From assembly GCF_014647075.1 (NCBI RefSeq), contig NZ_BMOM01000034.1:1-27572 (forward strand): a DNA stretch of 27,572 bases, in the 5' to 3' direction. Shown here piece after piece: positions 1 to 9,892 of this stretch. The position numbers and the translations under genes are program-made. Position 1 is the stretch's first letter; every line of letters begins with the position of its first letter. The stretch comes from Deinococcus aerophilus. GTDB taxonomy: Bacteria > Deinococcota > Deinococci > Deinococcales > Deinococcaceae. Below the pieces are notes generated by a model that saw nothing but the letters and a program-made list of their open reading frames with translations, ran no database searches and was not told the origin of the DNA.

Positions 1-2
1 CC

Positions 3-45
3 AGAATCTGTGACTTCGACACTCCCAGATTCTCTCGGCTGGGAG
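3..45. repeat. Two overlapping, mutually exclusive inverted repeats at the window edge
   Basis: AGAATCTG at 3-10 pairs perfectly with CAGATTCT at 26-33. CTCCCAG at 22-28 pairs perfectly with CTGGGAG at 39-45. The two hairpins share CAG at 26-28, so only one can form at a time. Neither is followed by a clear T-run, and the window edge hides the upstream gene. Whether this is an attenuator, the end of a neighbouring gene or chance cannot be told. Confidence 0.3.
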
Positions 46-103
46 CGCTTTGGCGTCGTTATGCAGGTGCAACTCCTGAGTTTTTACGCAGCTATCAATT
101 CGT

Positions 104-137
104 TAAACCCGCCCTTTGTACTTAAGGGGCGGGTTTA
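104..137 (-). terminator. Terminator-like hairpin downstream of the pilin gene
   Basis: TAAACCCGCCCTTT (104-117) and AAGGGGCGGGTTTA (124-137) form a 14-bp stem with one wobble/mismatch and a 6-nt loop. It lies about 40 nt past the pilin stop codon on the minus strand. The T-run is short, coming from the stem's own TTTA end, so it may act as an imperfect intrinsic terminator or an mRNA 3'-end stabiliser. Confidence 0.6.
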
Positions 138-178
138 ATGAATTAGACGATGATGTAGGTTTTTTAAATCTCTGTAGT

Positions 179-571
179 TTAATTGATAACGGTAGTGGTG
201 GCGACCATATCGCTTGGGGTTACGGTGTAGGTTTTGGCGCCACGGGTATCACCGATTTGGAAGCTGTAGGTTGCGACGCTGGTGCTGGCGTTCTTAATCA
301 GGATCTCGGCCTTAGCACAGCCAGCACTGACACCTTCGAGAGCGGTAAGGGTGGCTTTTGTTTCAGACGCGTTATTCACATATGTCTGGCTGTCAATCTG
401 TTTCGTTGCCAACGCGGTCTGAATGCTCTTGGCGCAGGCCTGAGCGCCGGTATCGTACGCACGCTTCTGGGCGCCTAGCAGGTTGGGGATCAGCACCGCC
501 GCCAGAATGCCGATGATGGCGATCACGATCAGCAGTTCGATCAGGGTGAAGCCTTGGGTTCCGTTCTTCAT
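179..571 (-). CDS. Type IV pilin / pseudopilin, prepilin-type N-terminal domain
   Basis: This 130-residue protein is a type IV pilin or pseudopilin subunit, exported and assembled into a fibre used in motility, adhesion or DNA uptake. The short leader ends in Gly7 and the mature protein begins Phe8-Thr-Leu-Ile-Glu, so mature Glu5 is present. A long hydrophobic helix follows (about residues 9-30), the class III signal read by a PilD-type peptidase that cleaves and N-methylates. Cys46 and Cys85 could form a disulfide in the globular head. The start is supported by AAGGAG a few bases upstream. No other pilus gene is adjacent, so major versus minor pilin cannot be decided. The gene and its flanks are clearly less GC-rich than the rest of the window, which could reflect diversifying surface-protein evolution or transfer. 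Confidence 0.9.
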   Translation of the reverse strand: MKNGTQGFTLIELLIVIAIIGILAAVLIPNLLGAQKRAYDTGAQACAKSIQTALATKQIDSQTYVNNASETKATLTALEGVSAGCAKAEILIKNASTSVATYSFQIGDTRGAKTYTVTPSDMVATTTVIN

Positions 572-1031
572 GGTGTACTCCTTAGCGGTTCGGCCTGCCG
601 GATGATGTATGTATGGGTCCGGCCCACCTACTTATGGCTGTGCAGGTGCGGGTGTCTCCCGTCCTTGCTTGAACAGAGATTAATGGGGCTGGCCTCACAG
701 GAGTCTTACGATTCCGGGGTCGTCCGGCTCTGCCTCAGGGTTAAGATGATGCTGCTCAGAGGCCGTTGTCATCGGCTTTTCTGTTGAATCGTTTGCCTTA
801 CTGCAGCTTTGTAAGACTTTCTCTCCCTGCACCCCTGGCAAGCTGTGGATGCTATGCTGCGCGTCAGTTCGGCCCGGGCTTGCTCATCTGCAGAAGGCTT
901 ACGGCGAATGGGACGGCTTTTTCGAGTCCCCACCCTGCTGGTCATTTCAATCAACCCCCGCCGCCCTCGTGCCGCAGCGGCCACCCCAGGCCGCGCCGAT
1001 GAGGCTGCTTCCGGGAAGGAGAGGTACCCCT
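572..1031. other. Long spacer between the divergent pilin and dnaB genes
   Basis: This 460-nt stretch must carry the promoters for the pilin gene (minus) and dnaB (plus). I find no convincing -35/-10 pair for either. A TATGCT hexamer at 853-858 is a possible -10 for dnaB but has no good -35. A weak hairpin followed by TTTT lies at 760-780. Open frames here have poor codon bias and none looks like a gene. Confidence 0.5.
760..780 (+). terminator. Weak terminator-like hairpin upstream of dnaB
   Basis: AGGCCG (760-765) pairs with CGGCTT (773-778), using one G-T wobble, around a 7-nt loop and runs into TTTT. It reads in the plus direction about 250 nt before dnaB, with no plus-strand gene ahead of it. 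It may sit in a long dnaB leader or end a short non-coding transcript. The stem is short and it may be chance. Confidence 0.25.
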
Positions 1032-2377
<1,346 letters not shown>

Positions 2378-2378
<1 letters not shown>

Positions 2379-3052
2379 TGACCGGTGACGGCGTCAAGAA
2401 TGCGGGGGCAGGCGGACAGCGGCGGCGGCGGCGGCGGCGCAGCCCCAATACGGGATCGGCGCAGCTCAAGCCCGGACAGGTAACGAACACGGTGGCGGTG
2501 CCCACGCCCGCCGCGCCCAGCAAGCGTGGACAGAAGCGCCCGCTGGCCGATCCGCGCATCGCGGTGGGCTGCATCGTGCTGCGCGGCGACGAGATCCTGC
2601 TCGTGCGCGAGCGGGGCCGCTGGTCGCTGCCCAAGGGCGGTCTGGAATCCGGCGAACTCGTGCAGGACGGCGCGCGCCGCGAGACCTTCGAGGAAACCGG
2701 GCTGGTCGTGGAACTGCGGGATCTGGCCTTTATCGTGGAGTTCAAGGCGCAGACCTGGGGACACCACCTGCAGTTCTTCTACACAGGCCGTGAAGCGGGC
2801 GGCAAGCTGGAACCGCGCGACCCCGACCGCGACGTGCAGGAGGCCCGCTTCGTGCCCATCCGGCAGCTGCGCGAGTTCATCCGCTTCCGCCCGCGGCTGG
2901 TCGCCCTGGAAACCTGGCTGCGCGAGCGCCGTCCCCGTCACTTCGTCTTCAACCTGGACAAGGAACCCGCCATGCTGCGCAAGCGCCGCCGGGTGGGCGA
3001 GCCGGGCGTGACGGTCAACGACACCGAACTGACTGACGAACCGGATTTGTAG
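2378..3052 (+). CDS. Nudix hydrolase with Arg-rich N-terminal tail
   Basis: This is a 224-residue Nudix (MutT-type) pyrophosphohydrolase. The Nudix box spans about residues 88-109, with Gly, the REtfEE core and the final Gly all present, so it should bind divalent metal and hydrolyse a nucleoside diphosphate linked to X. Substrate is unknown. An N-terminal extension of about 55 residues is low complexity and basic, with seven consecutive Arg (15-21) encoded by a CGG repeat. The C-terminal part is also Arg-rich. These basic segments suggest nucleic-acid contact, but that is inference. The ATG overlaps the dnaB stop (TAATG), implying co-transcription and translational coupling. A role tied to replication, such as nucleotide sanitation, is suggested only by this context. 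Confidence 0.9.
2420..2437 (+). repeat. (CGG)6 trinucleotide microsatellite inside the Nudix gene
   Basis: Six perfect CGG units followed by CGC encode Arg15-Arg21 of the Nudix protein. Slippage would change the number of arginines without breaking the frame. Confidence 0.85.
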
Positions 3053-3115
3053 GTCCGGAAGAACTGGAACCGGGCAGGATGGCCTGGACCCGGTGCCCGC
3101 GCGGGTGGGCGGCAT

Positions 3116-3143
3116 TTGACAGCCGGATCCGTTCTGCTATCAT
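3116..3143 (+). promoter_or_regulatory. Near-consensus promoter for a leaderless transcript
   Basis: TTGACA (3116-3121), a 16-nt spacer and TATCAT (3138-3143), with TG at 3135-3136 forming an extended -10. The -10 ends only 6 nt before the ATG at 3150, so transcription should start at or within a base or so of the start codon. This is the best-formed leaderless promoter in the window. Confidence 0.85.
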
Positions 3144-3149
3144 CAGAAT

Positions 3150-3356
3150 ATGAAGCGTCTGTTACGCAAGGAAGCCGACCCGTATCCGGCCAGCGGACGC
3201 GGATACGCACATGTCTGTCCCGACTGTGGACTGCCCCTGACCCTGCACGATCTGCGCGATGGAGATCAGGCGTACTGGTGTCACGCCTGCAACAAGGGCC
3301 ACCGCGCGGGTGATCCGCCGCTGGAAGCCCTCAAGCCGTTGCCTCAGGCCGGGTAG
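3150..3356 (+). CDS. Small zinc-ribbon protein
   Basis: This 68-residue protein carries two CxxC knuckles, Cys23/Cys26 and Cys44/Cys47, spaced as in a zinc ribbon. The N-terminus is basic (KRLLRK) and the C-terminus is Pro-rich. No catalytic domain is visible. Such miniproteins often bind nucleic acid or act as subunits of larger complexes, but I do not recognise a specific family. It has its own strong promoter and no Shine-Dalgarno, pointing to leaderless translation from the ATG. That promoter separates it from the upstream dnaB-Nudix unit; the next gene follows within 40 nt and has its own -10 candidate. Confidence 0.75.
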   Translation: MKRLLRKEADPYPASGRGYAHVCPDCGLPLTLHDLRDGDQAYWCHACNKGHRAGDPPLEALKPLPQAG

Positions 3357-3381
3357 CTCCGAAAAGGAGAAGGGCCGGCGC

Positions 3382-3387
3382 TATGCT
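3382..3387 (+). promoter_or_regulatory. Leaderless -10 box (TATGCT) of the SDR-like gene
   Basis: TATGCT ends 7 nt before the ATG at 3395. The hexamer itself contains an in-frame ATG (3383) that would otherwise be read as the start. No good -35 is seen. A purine-rich AAGGAGAAGG at 3364-3373 is a competing ribosome-binding site for the ATG at 3383. Confidence 0.5.
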
Positions 3388-3394
3388 GGAAGCA

Positions 3395-4135
3395 ATGACA
3401 CACCCTTCCTCCCCCCAGACCCGTGCGCCCGGGCCGTTCAGCGAGGTGCTGGCCGGGCAGGTGATCGCCGTGACCGGAGCCGACTCGGGCTACGGCAAGA
3501 GCATCAGCGCCGCGCTGGCCCGCATCGGGGCGAGCGTCGTGCTGATCGGGAACAACAGCGAGACCCTGGCGGCCTCGGCGAGCGCCCTGGAACACTCGGG
3601 CGGCCACACCATTCCGATCAAGGCAGATGTGGGGGTGCCGCTGGACTGGCTAAGCGCACAGAACCGCATCCTGGAAATCTTCGGCGTGCTGCACGGCATC
3701 GTGCATCTGGCCGACAAGCGCACGTCGGCCAGTTTCACGATGCTCAGCGAGAACGAATGGATGGAACTGTTCAACAGCAACGTCAAGAGCAGCGTCGCCA
3801 TCGCGCAGATCCTGGCCCGCCGCCTGCCCGATACCTGGCTGACCATCGTCGGCCCGCACACCGATGAGCCGGGGCTGCAGGCCCACCCGCAACGCGGCGC
3901 GCTGCGCGGCCTGGTTGAGGCGGGCGCACGCGAGGACCTGCGCCTGAACCTGCTGTTGCCGTCGCGGGCGAGCAGCGGGGACGAGGCGCTGGACCGTCCG
4001 CTGGCCGATGTGGTCCTGGCACTCGCGACCCCCCGCATGCGCCATCTGCGCGGCAACGTGATGGACGTTCCCCTGGCCCCAGCCCCCAAGGTGCGTCTGC
4101 CCGAGGTGCCGGTGTTCGGTGCCCCGGTTCTGTGA
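3395..4135 (+). CDS. Short-chain dehydrogenase/reductase-like protein, catalytically degenerate
   Basis: About 246 residues with an SDR-type Rossmann fold. The dinucleotide-binding glycine motif is intact (TGADSGYG, about residues 27-34) after a typical beta strand. The later SDR landmarks are missing. The segment usually NNAG reads VHLADK. The catalytic Ser region reads TIVGPHT. The position of the Tyr-x3-Lys pair reads like AHPQR, so neither Tyr nor Lys is present. It may bind NAD(P) without classical oxidoreductase activity, or act as a sensor or scaffold. Two starts are possible: 3383, with an upstream purine-rich site, and 3395, with TATGCT at leaderless distance; they differ by four residues. 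nrdR follows 24 nt after the stop, so the two are probably co-transcribed. Confidence 0.75.
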   Translation: MTHPSSPQTRAPGPFSEVLAGQVIAVTGADSGYGKSISAALARIGASVVLIGNNSETLAASASALEHSGGHTIPIKADVGVPLDWLSAQNRILEIFGVLHGIVHLADKRTSASFTMLSENEWMELFNSNVKSSVAIAQILARRLPDTWLTIVGPHTDEPGLQAHPQRGALRGLVEAGAREDLRLNLLLPSRASSGDEALDRPLADVVLALATPRMRHLRGNVMDVPLAPAPKVRLPEVPVFGAPVL

Positions 4136-4159
4136 GGTCGGGGTTGTGAGGGCCACGCC

Positions 4160-4612
4160 GTGAGGTGCCCCTACTGCTCTGCGCCCGACAGCAAGGTGGT
4201 AAATTCCCGTCCCAGTGACGACGGAGCCAGCATCCGCCGCCGCCGCGAGTGCCTGAACTGTGCCCGGCGGTTTACCACCTATGAGCGCGCACAACTTGAG
4301 CCGCTGATGGTCGTCAAACGCAGCGGCCCGCGTGAGGCCTTCAACCCGGACAAGCTGCTGCGCGGCCTGACCCTGGCCACCGAGAAACGCCCGGTGGAGC
4401 CCGAAGCCCTGCGTGCCTTCGCCTACGGCTTCGAGGACGAGGTGGGAGCCGCCGAGATCGACAGCGAGGAGATCGGCAAGCGGGCCATGACCTTTCTGCG
4501 CCCGCTGGACGACGTGGCCTACATCCGCTTTGCCAGCGTCTACCGCGACTTTGACAGCCTGGAACGTTTTATCGAGGAAATCCGGGGGCTCAAGGACAAG
4601 GATGACGGGTGA
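4160..4612 (+). CDS. nrdR: Transcriptional repressor NrdR
   Basis: NrdR represses ribonucleotide reductase genes when its ATP-cone senses high (d)ATP. The 150-residue product is full length. It has an N-terminal zinc ribbon (Cys3, Cys6, Cys31, Cys34) with the typical arginine-rich RRRREC stretch, then an ATP-cone from about residue 46 to 136 (VVKRSGPREAFNPDKLLRGL). It starts with GTG, giving the canonical opening MRCPYC, and a GAGGG lies just upstream. No ribonucleotide reductase gene is in the window, so it acts in trans. It sits 24 nt behind the SDR-like gene, probably in the same transcript. A consensus promoter pointing back toward this gene, but stopped by a terminator, lies just past its end. 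Confidence 0.95.
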   Translation: MRCPYCSAPDSKVVNSRPSDDGASIRRRRECLNCARRFTTYERAQLEPLMVVKRSGPREAFNPDKLLRGLTLATEKRPVEPEALRAFAYGFEDEVGAAEIDSEEIGKRAMTFLRPLDDVAYIRFASVYRDFDSLERFIEEIRGLKDKDDG

Positions 4613-4625
4613 GGGCTGAGCAGCA

Positions 4626-4650
4626 ATAAAAAATCCGCCCTCTCGGACGG
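4626..4650 (-). terminator. Minus-strand intrinsic terminator with GAGA tetraloop
   Basis: Read on the minus strand, CCGTCC-GAGA-GGGCGG is followed by ATTTTTTATT. The stem is 6 bp with one G-T wobble, closed by a GNRA-type tetraloop, with a good U-tract. On the plus strand the stem has a C-A mismatch and no U-tract, so it is not the nrdR terminator. Confidence 0.75.
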
Positions 4651-4660
4651 TGATAGGAAA

Positions 4661-4689
4661 AATATAGCGCCAAATACGGCGGATGTCAA
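4661..4689 (-). promoter_or_regulatory. Consensus sigma-70-type promoter with no gene downstream
   Basis: On the minus strand TTGACA (4689-4684), a 17-nt spacer and TATATT (4666-4661). The predicted start, about 4654, lies only a few bases before the terminator hairpin, so the product would be roughly 28 nt. It points toward the 3' end of nrdR. No coding sequence follows. Confidence 0.75.
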
Positions 4690-4870
4690 ATTTATACATT
4701 GCCTGGAAACTCCGGCGCTGGGACGGCATTCCTGGCAAGTCGCCCAAGATCCCGCCTGCATGTTTGTGCGGGCAAAAGCGTTCAGGTCAGGATTCTGGGT
4801 GTTCCCGGAGCTCAGGGACCCGGAAAAGCCCAGCTGTCATGGGTGAGCGGTGCCCCTGGATCATGAACCT

Positions 4871-4914
4871 GGGCCGTGGAGCAGACGCACCGGCCGGCAT
4901 CTGCTCCACGGCCC
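4871..4914. repeat. Perfect 15-bp inverted repeat
   Basis: GGGCCGTGGAGCAGA (4871-4885) and its exact complement (4900-4914) flank a 14-nt loop that is itself self-complementary in part. There is no U-tract on either side. It lies just beyond the liv terminator and could be a readthrough-stop hairpin, a dispersed palindromic repeat or part of a structured RNA. Confidence 0.8.
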
Positions 4915-4921
4915 ATCACAG

Positions 4922-4947
4922 GAAAAGCCCCCACACGCGGCGGGGGC
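4922..4947 (-). terminator. Intrinsic terminator of the liv operon
   Basis: On the minus strand GCCCCC-(9 nt)-GGGGGC is followed by TTTTCC, 24 nt after the livM stop. This is the operon end. Confidence 0.8.
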
Positions 4948-4970
4948 AGAAGGGAGAGAAGAGGTGGGCT

Positions 4971-5923
4971 TCAGCGGCGGCGCAGCCAGCCCTGCACCGT
5001 GCCGACCACCCCGGCGCGGAAGAACAGCACCACCACGACGAACACCAGACCGGTCACGATGCCCACCGGCAGGTCCGAGGTGGTCAGGCGGTCGCGCAGC
5101 AGCAGTACCAGACCCGCGCCCACCGCCGGGCCGAACAGCGTGGTGGTGCCGCCGAGCAGGGTCATCATCACGACCTCGCCGCTCGTGGTCCACTTGGTCA
5201 CGTCCAGGCTGACCACGCCGTGCCCGAAGGTATACATGCTGCCCGCCAGCCCGGCCAACCCGGCGCTGATCAAAAAGGCGGTGAACTTGAAGCGTGTGGG
5301 GTTGTACCCGATGCTCTGGGCGCGCTGTTCGTTGTCGCGCACCGCCTGCTGCGCCTGCCCGAAGGGACTGCGCACCGTGCGGTAGGCGATGTAGAAGCCC
5401 AGGGCAAAGACCACCAGACAGAAGTAGTACCGGGTGGTGCTGTTGCTGAAGTCCAGCCCAAGCAGGCTGGGCCGGTCAAAGCCCTGCAGGCCGTTCTCGC
5501 CGCCGGTCACGTCGGTCCACTGCAGGGCCACGAAATACACCATCTGGGCGAAGGCCAGCGTGATCATGCTGAAGTAGATGCCCGCGCTGCGGACGCTGAG
5601 AAAGGCGATGGGCACGGCCAGGGCCAGCGCGCTGAGCGTGCCGCCCAGCATGGCCACCGGGACGCTCTGGCCGTTGGAGAGCAGGTAGGCGGTGACATAG
5701 GCGCTGCCGCCCCAGAAGGCGGCGTGCCCGAACGAGAGCAGGCCGGAAAAGCCGAACAGCAGGTCGAAGGCCACGGCGAACAGGCCCCACGCCAGAATGT
5801 CCAGCGCAAGAACCGGGTAGATCAGCCGGGGCAGGATCAGCAGCACCAGTCCCAGGCCGATCAGCCACGCGGCGCGGATATTGCGTTCGCGGCCCGGTCG
5901 GGCGGCGGTGCGGGGCAGGGCGG

Positions 5924-5927
<4 letters not shown>
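4971..5927 (-). CDS. livM: Branched-chain amino acid ABC transporter permease LivM
   Basis: LivM is one of the two inner-membrane permeases of a HAAT-family importer for branched-chain or related amino acids. The 318-residue product is mostly hydrophobic, with roughly eight to nine predicted membrane segments. It has the family region around FDLLFGFSGLLSFGHAAFWG, which contacts the ATPases. The N-terminus is short and Arg-rich. It starts with GTG inside the livH stop (GTGA, 4-nt overlap), so translation is coupled. It is the last gene of the operon and is followed by a clear terminator. Substrate cannot be read from the permease; related systems carry Leu/Ile/Val, other amino acids, urea or amides. 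Confidence 0.92.
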
Positions 5928-6814
<887 letters not shown>

Positions 6815-6844
6815 TCTGTCTTCCGTGAGGTGCAGAAGGGGTCA

Positions 6845-6877
6845 GGGACCGGGATGGCCGCAGCGGGTCCCGGTCCC
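6845..6877 (-). repeat. Intercistronic hairpin between livJ and livH
   Basis: GGGACCGGGA (6845-6854) and TCCCGGTCCC (6868-6877) form a perfect 10-bp stem with a 13-nt loop. No U-tract follows. Placed right after the binding-protein gene, it is well suited to stabilise the upstream mRNA or partly attenuate transcription, as known for other binding-protein operons. Confidence 0.7.
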
Positions 6878-6895
6878 CCGACCTCTAGCCCTGGC

Positions 6896-8119
<1,224 letters not shown>

Positions 8120-8159
8120 GGTGGACTCCTCCAGGGAGAAAAGATGGTGGGCGGGGGGC

Positions 8160-8912
8160 TCAAACGCTGAGGTAGCGCAGCAGGTCCTCGCGGCGGGCCA
8201 GGGCGTCCTCACGGGCCACCTCATCGACGATCTGGCCGTCCACGAAGACGTAATGACGGTCGGCGAGGCGGGTGGCAAATTTCAGGTTCTGTTCGACGAG
8301 CAGCACCGACAGGCCCTCGGCGCGCAGTTCCTCGATGATGTCGCCGATGCGCTGCACGATCACCGGGGCCAGGCCCTCGCTGGGTTCGTCGAGCAGCAGC
8401 AGTTTCGGGGCGCTGCGCAGCACCCGGACGATGGCGAGCATCTGCTGTTCGCCGCCCGAGAGCTTGCTGCCGGGGTGGTGGCCGCGCTCGCGCAGCACCG
8501 GGAACGCCTGGTAGGCGCGCTCGGTGGTCCAGCCTCCCGGGCGGGCCGGCGGCAGTTCCAGGTTCTCGCGCACCGTCAGGGTGCTCATGATGGCGCGTTC
8601 CTCGGGCACCCACGCCAGGCCGCGCGCGGCGATCCGGTTGCTGGGCAGGCGCAGGATGTCCTGGCCGTCAAAGGTCACGCTGCCGGTGCGGGTGCGCAGC
8701 GCCCCCATGATGCTGCGCAGGGTGGTGGTCTTGCCCGCGCCGTTGCGCCCGATCAGGCTGACGATCTCGCCGGGCTGCACATGCAGGTTGACGCCGTGCA
8801 GCACGTGGCTCTGGCCATAGTAGGCATTCAGGTCACGGACCTGCAGCAGCGGGGCCGTCCCCGGGTCTACTCGGGTGGGTCGGGGGGCCGAAGCGGTGTG
8901 GGGCGCGCTCAT
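8160..8912 (-). CDS. livF: Branched-chain amino acid ABC transporter ATP-binding protein LivF
   Basis: LivF is one of two nucleotide-binding subunits that power the importer on the cytoplasmic face. The 250-residue product has Walker A GRNGAGKT (55-62), the Q-loop region, signature LSGGEQQ (151-157) and Walker B LLLLDEP (171-177), then the switch region around LLVEQN. The C-terminus is short, as in LivF rather than LivG. The ATG overlaps the livG stop by 4 nt (ATGA), so the two ATPases are translationally coupled and probably made in equal amounts. The first 20 residues are low complexity and precede the conserved domain. Confidence 0.94.
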   Translation of the reverse strand: MSAPHTASAPRPTRVDPGTAPLLQVRDLNAYYGQSHVLHGVNLHVQPGEIVSLIGRNGAGKTTTLRSIMGALRTRTGSVTFDGQDILRLPSNRIAARGLAWVPEERAIMSTLTVRENLELPPARPGGWTTERAYQAFPVLRERGHHPGSKLSGGEQQMLAIVRVLRSAPKLLLLDEPSEGLAPVIVQRIGDIIEELRAEGLSVLLVEQNLKFATRLADRHYVFVDGQIVDEVAREDALARREDLLRYLSV

Positions 8913-9709
8913 TCGTGTGCCTCGTCGCCCAGGTAGGCCTCGATCACGCGCGGGTCCTGCCGGACCTGCTCGTAGCTGCCGCTCGCGAGCACCGCACCGT
9001 ACTGCAGCACCGTGATGCGGTCGGCGAGTTCAGAGACCACGCTCATGTTGTGTTCGACAAGCACCACCGTGCGCCCGCGCGCGACCTGCCGCACCAGGGC
9101 GATCACGCGGGCGATGCCCTCGGAGCCCATGCCGGAGGTCGGTTCGTCCAGCAGCAGCACGCGCGGGTTCTGGGTCAGCGAGATGCCGATTTCCAGTTGC
9201 CGCTTTTCTCCGTGGCTGAGGTCCGCCGCCAGCCGGGCGTGCGACTCGGCCAGCCCCACATCGGCCAAGATGGCGTCGGCCTGGGGCCCCAGCGTTTCGA
9301 GCCGCGAGATCGGTGTCCAGAATTGCCCCGGCAGTCGGCTGCGCGATTGCAGCGCGACGAGCAGGTTCTCGCGCACGGTCATGCTGGGAAAGACACTGCT
9401 GATCTGAAACGAGCGCGACAGCCCGCGCCGCACGATCTGGTGGGGAGGCAGGGTATCGATGCGCTGTCCGAACAGCCGGACCTCGCCGGAAGTGGGTTTC
9501 AGAAAGCCGGACAGCAGGTTGAACAGGGTGGTCTTGCCCGCTCCGTTGGGTCCGATGATCGCGTGGATCTCGCCCTCGTGGATGTCCAGGCTGACCCCGT
9601 TGGTGGCGCGGAAGCCCCGGAACTCCTTAACCAGCTGGCGCGCTTCCAGGGCCACGGTCGGCCCGGGGCCCACGCCCACCGGGGAACCGGGTAGGGTCTG
9701 GGCCGTCAC
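8909..9709 (-). CDS. livG: Branched-chain amino acid ABC transporter ATP-binding protein LivG
   Basis: LivG is the partner ATPase of LivF. The 266-residue product has Walker A GPNGAGKT (53-60), signature LSHGEKR (164-170) and Walker B VLLLDEP (184-190), with the family's LVEHNM switch segment and a C-terminal extension. The GTG at 9709 is the only plausible start in frame near the conserved domain, but no Shine-Dalgarno sequence lies in front of it. Instead an AAGGAGG at 9742-9748 serves an out-of-frame 10-codon ORF whose TGA overlaps this GTG. LivG is therefore probably translated by coupling to that ORF. First full gene of the operon. Confidence 0.92.
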   Translation of the reverse strand: MTAQTLPGSPVGVGPGPTVALEARQLVKEFRGFRATNGVSLDIHEGEIHAIIGPNGAGKTTLFNLLSGFLKPTSGEVRLFGQRIDTLPPHQIVRRGLSRSFQISSVFPSMTVRENLLVALQSRSRLPGQFWTPISRLETLGPQADAILADVGLAESHARLAADLSHGEKRQLEIGISLTQNPRVLLLDEPTSGMGSEGIARVIALVRQVARGRTVVLVEHNMSVVSELADRITVLQYGAVLASGSYEQVRQDPRVIEAYLGDEAHE

Positions 9710-9738
9710 GACTGACGCTTGGATGCAGGGTAAAGCAT
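9706..9738 (-). CDS. Ten-codon upstream ORF (leader peptide) coupled to livG
   Basis: ATG at 9738 opens a ten-residue frame, MLYPASKRQS, ending in a TGA that shares bases with the livG GTG (GTGA). AAGGAGG lies upstream with a short 3-nt gap to the ATG. The peptide has no run of Leu, Ile or Val, so classical amino-acid attenuation is not indicated. Alternatively a one-base sequence error hides a longer LivG N-terminus. Confidence 0.5.
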   Translation of the reverse strand: MLYPASKRQS

Positions 9739-9892
9739 CGTCCTCCTTGAAATGGATCGAATTGTGGTACGCCAGGAGTCTAGCGTTCTGGCGTTACAAA
9801 TGGGTGACAGCGGCCGTTCAGCGGATGCCGGGCGACCGGTTACCCGCCGGGGAGGGAGGGGGGGACGCTCCGGCAGCCCTGCGCCGGGCAGG

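Larger units (their letters stand above)
4613..4970. other. Structured intergenic region between nrdR and livM
   Basis: This 358-nt region separates convergent nrdR and the liv operon. It holds a minus-strand consensus promoter (4661-4689) feeding a terminator (4626-4650), an imperfect hairpin around 4795-4833, a perfect 15-bp inverted repeat (4871-4914) and the liv terminator (4922-4947). I find no convincing ORF. A structured non-coding RNA is possible but unproven. Confidence 0.6.

Noticed and set aside
849..1031. N-terminal extension of DnaB from the ATG at 849
   Set aside because: These 61 residues are unlike DnaB, poorly coding, and a strong ribosome-binding site precedes TTG 1032.
2420..2440. 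CGG repeat as a CRISPR or satellite array
   Set aside because: It is a short in-frame Arg-codon microsatellite, without spacers.
4626..4650. nrdR terminator on the plus strand
   Set aside because: The U-tract lies on the minus-strand side only, and the plus-strand stem has a C-A mismatch.
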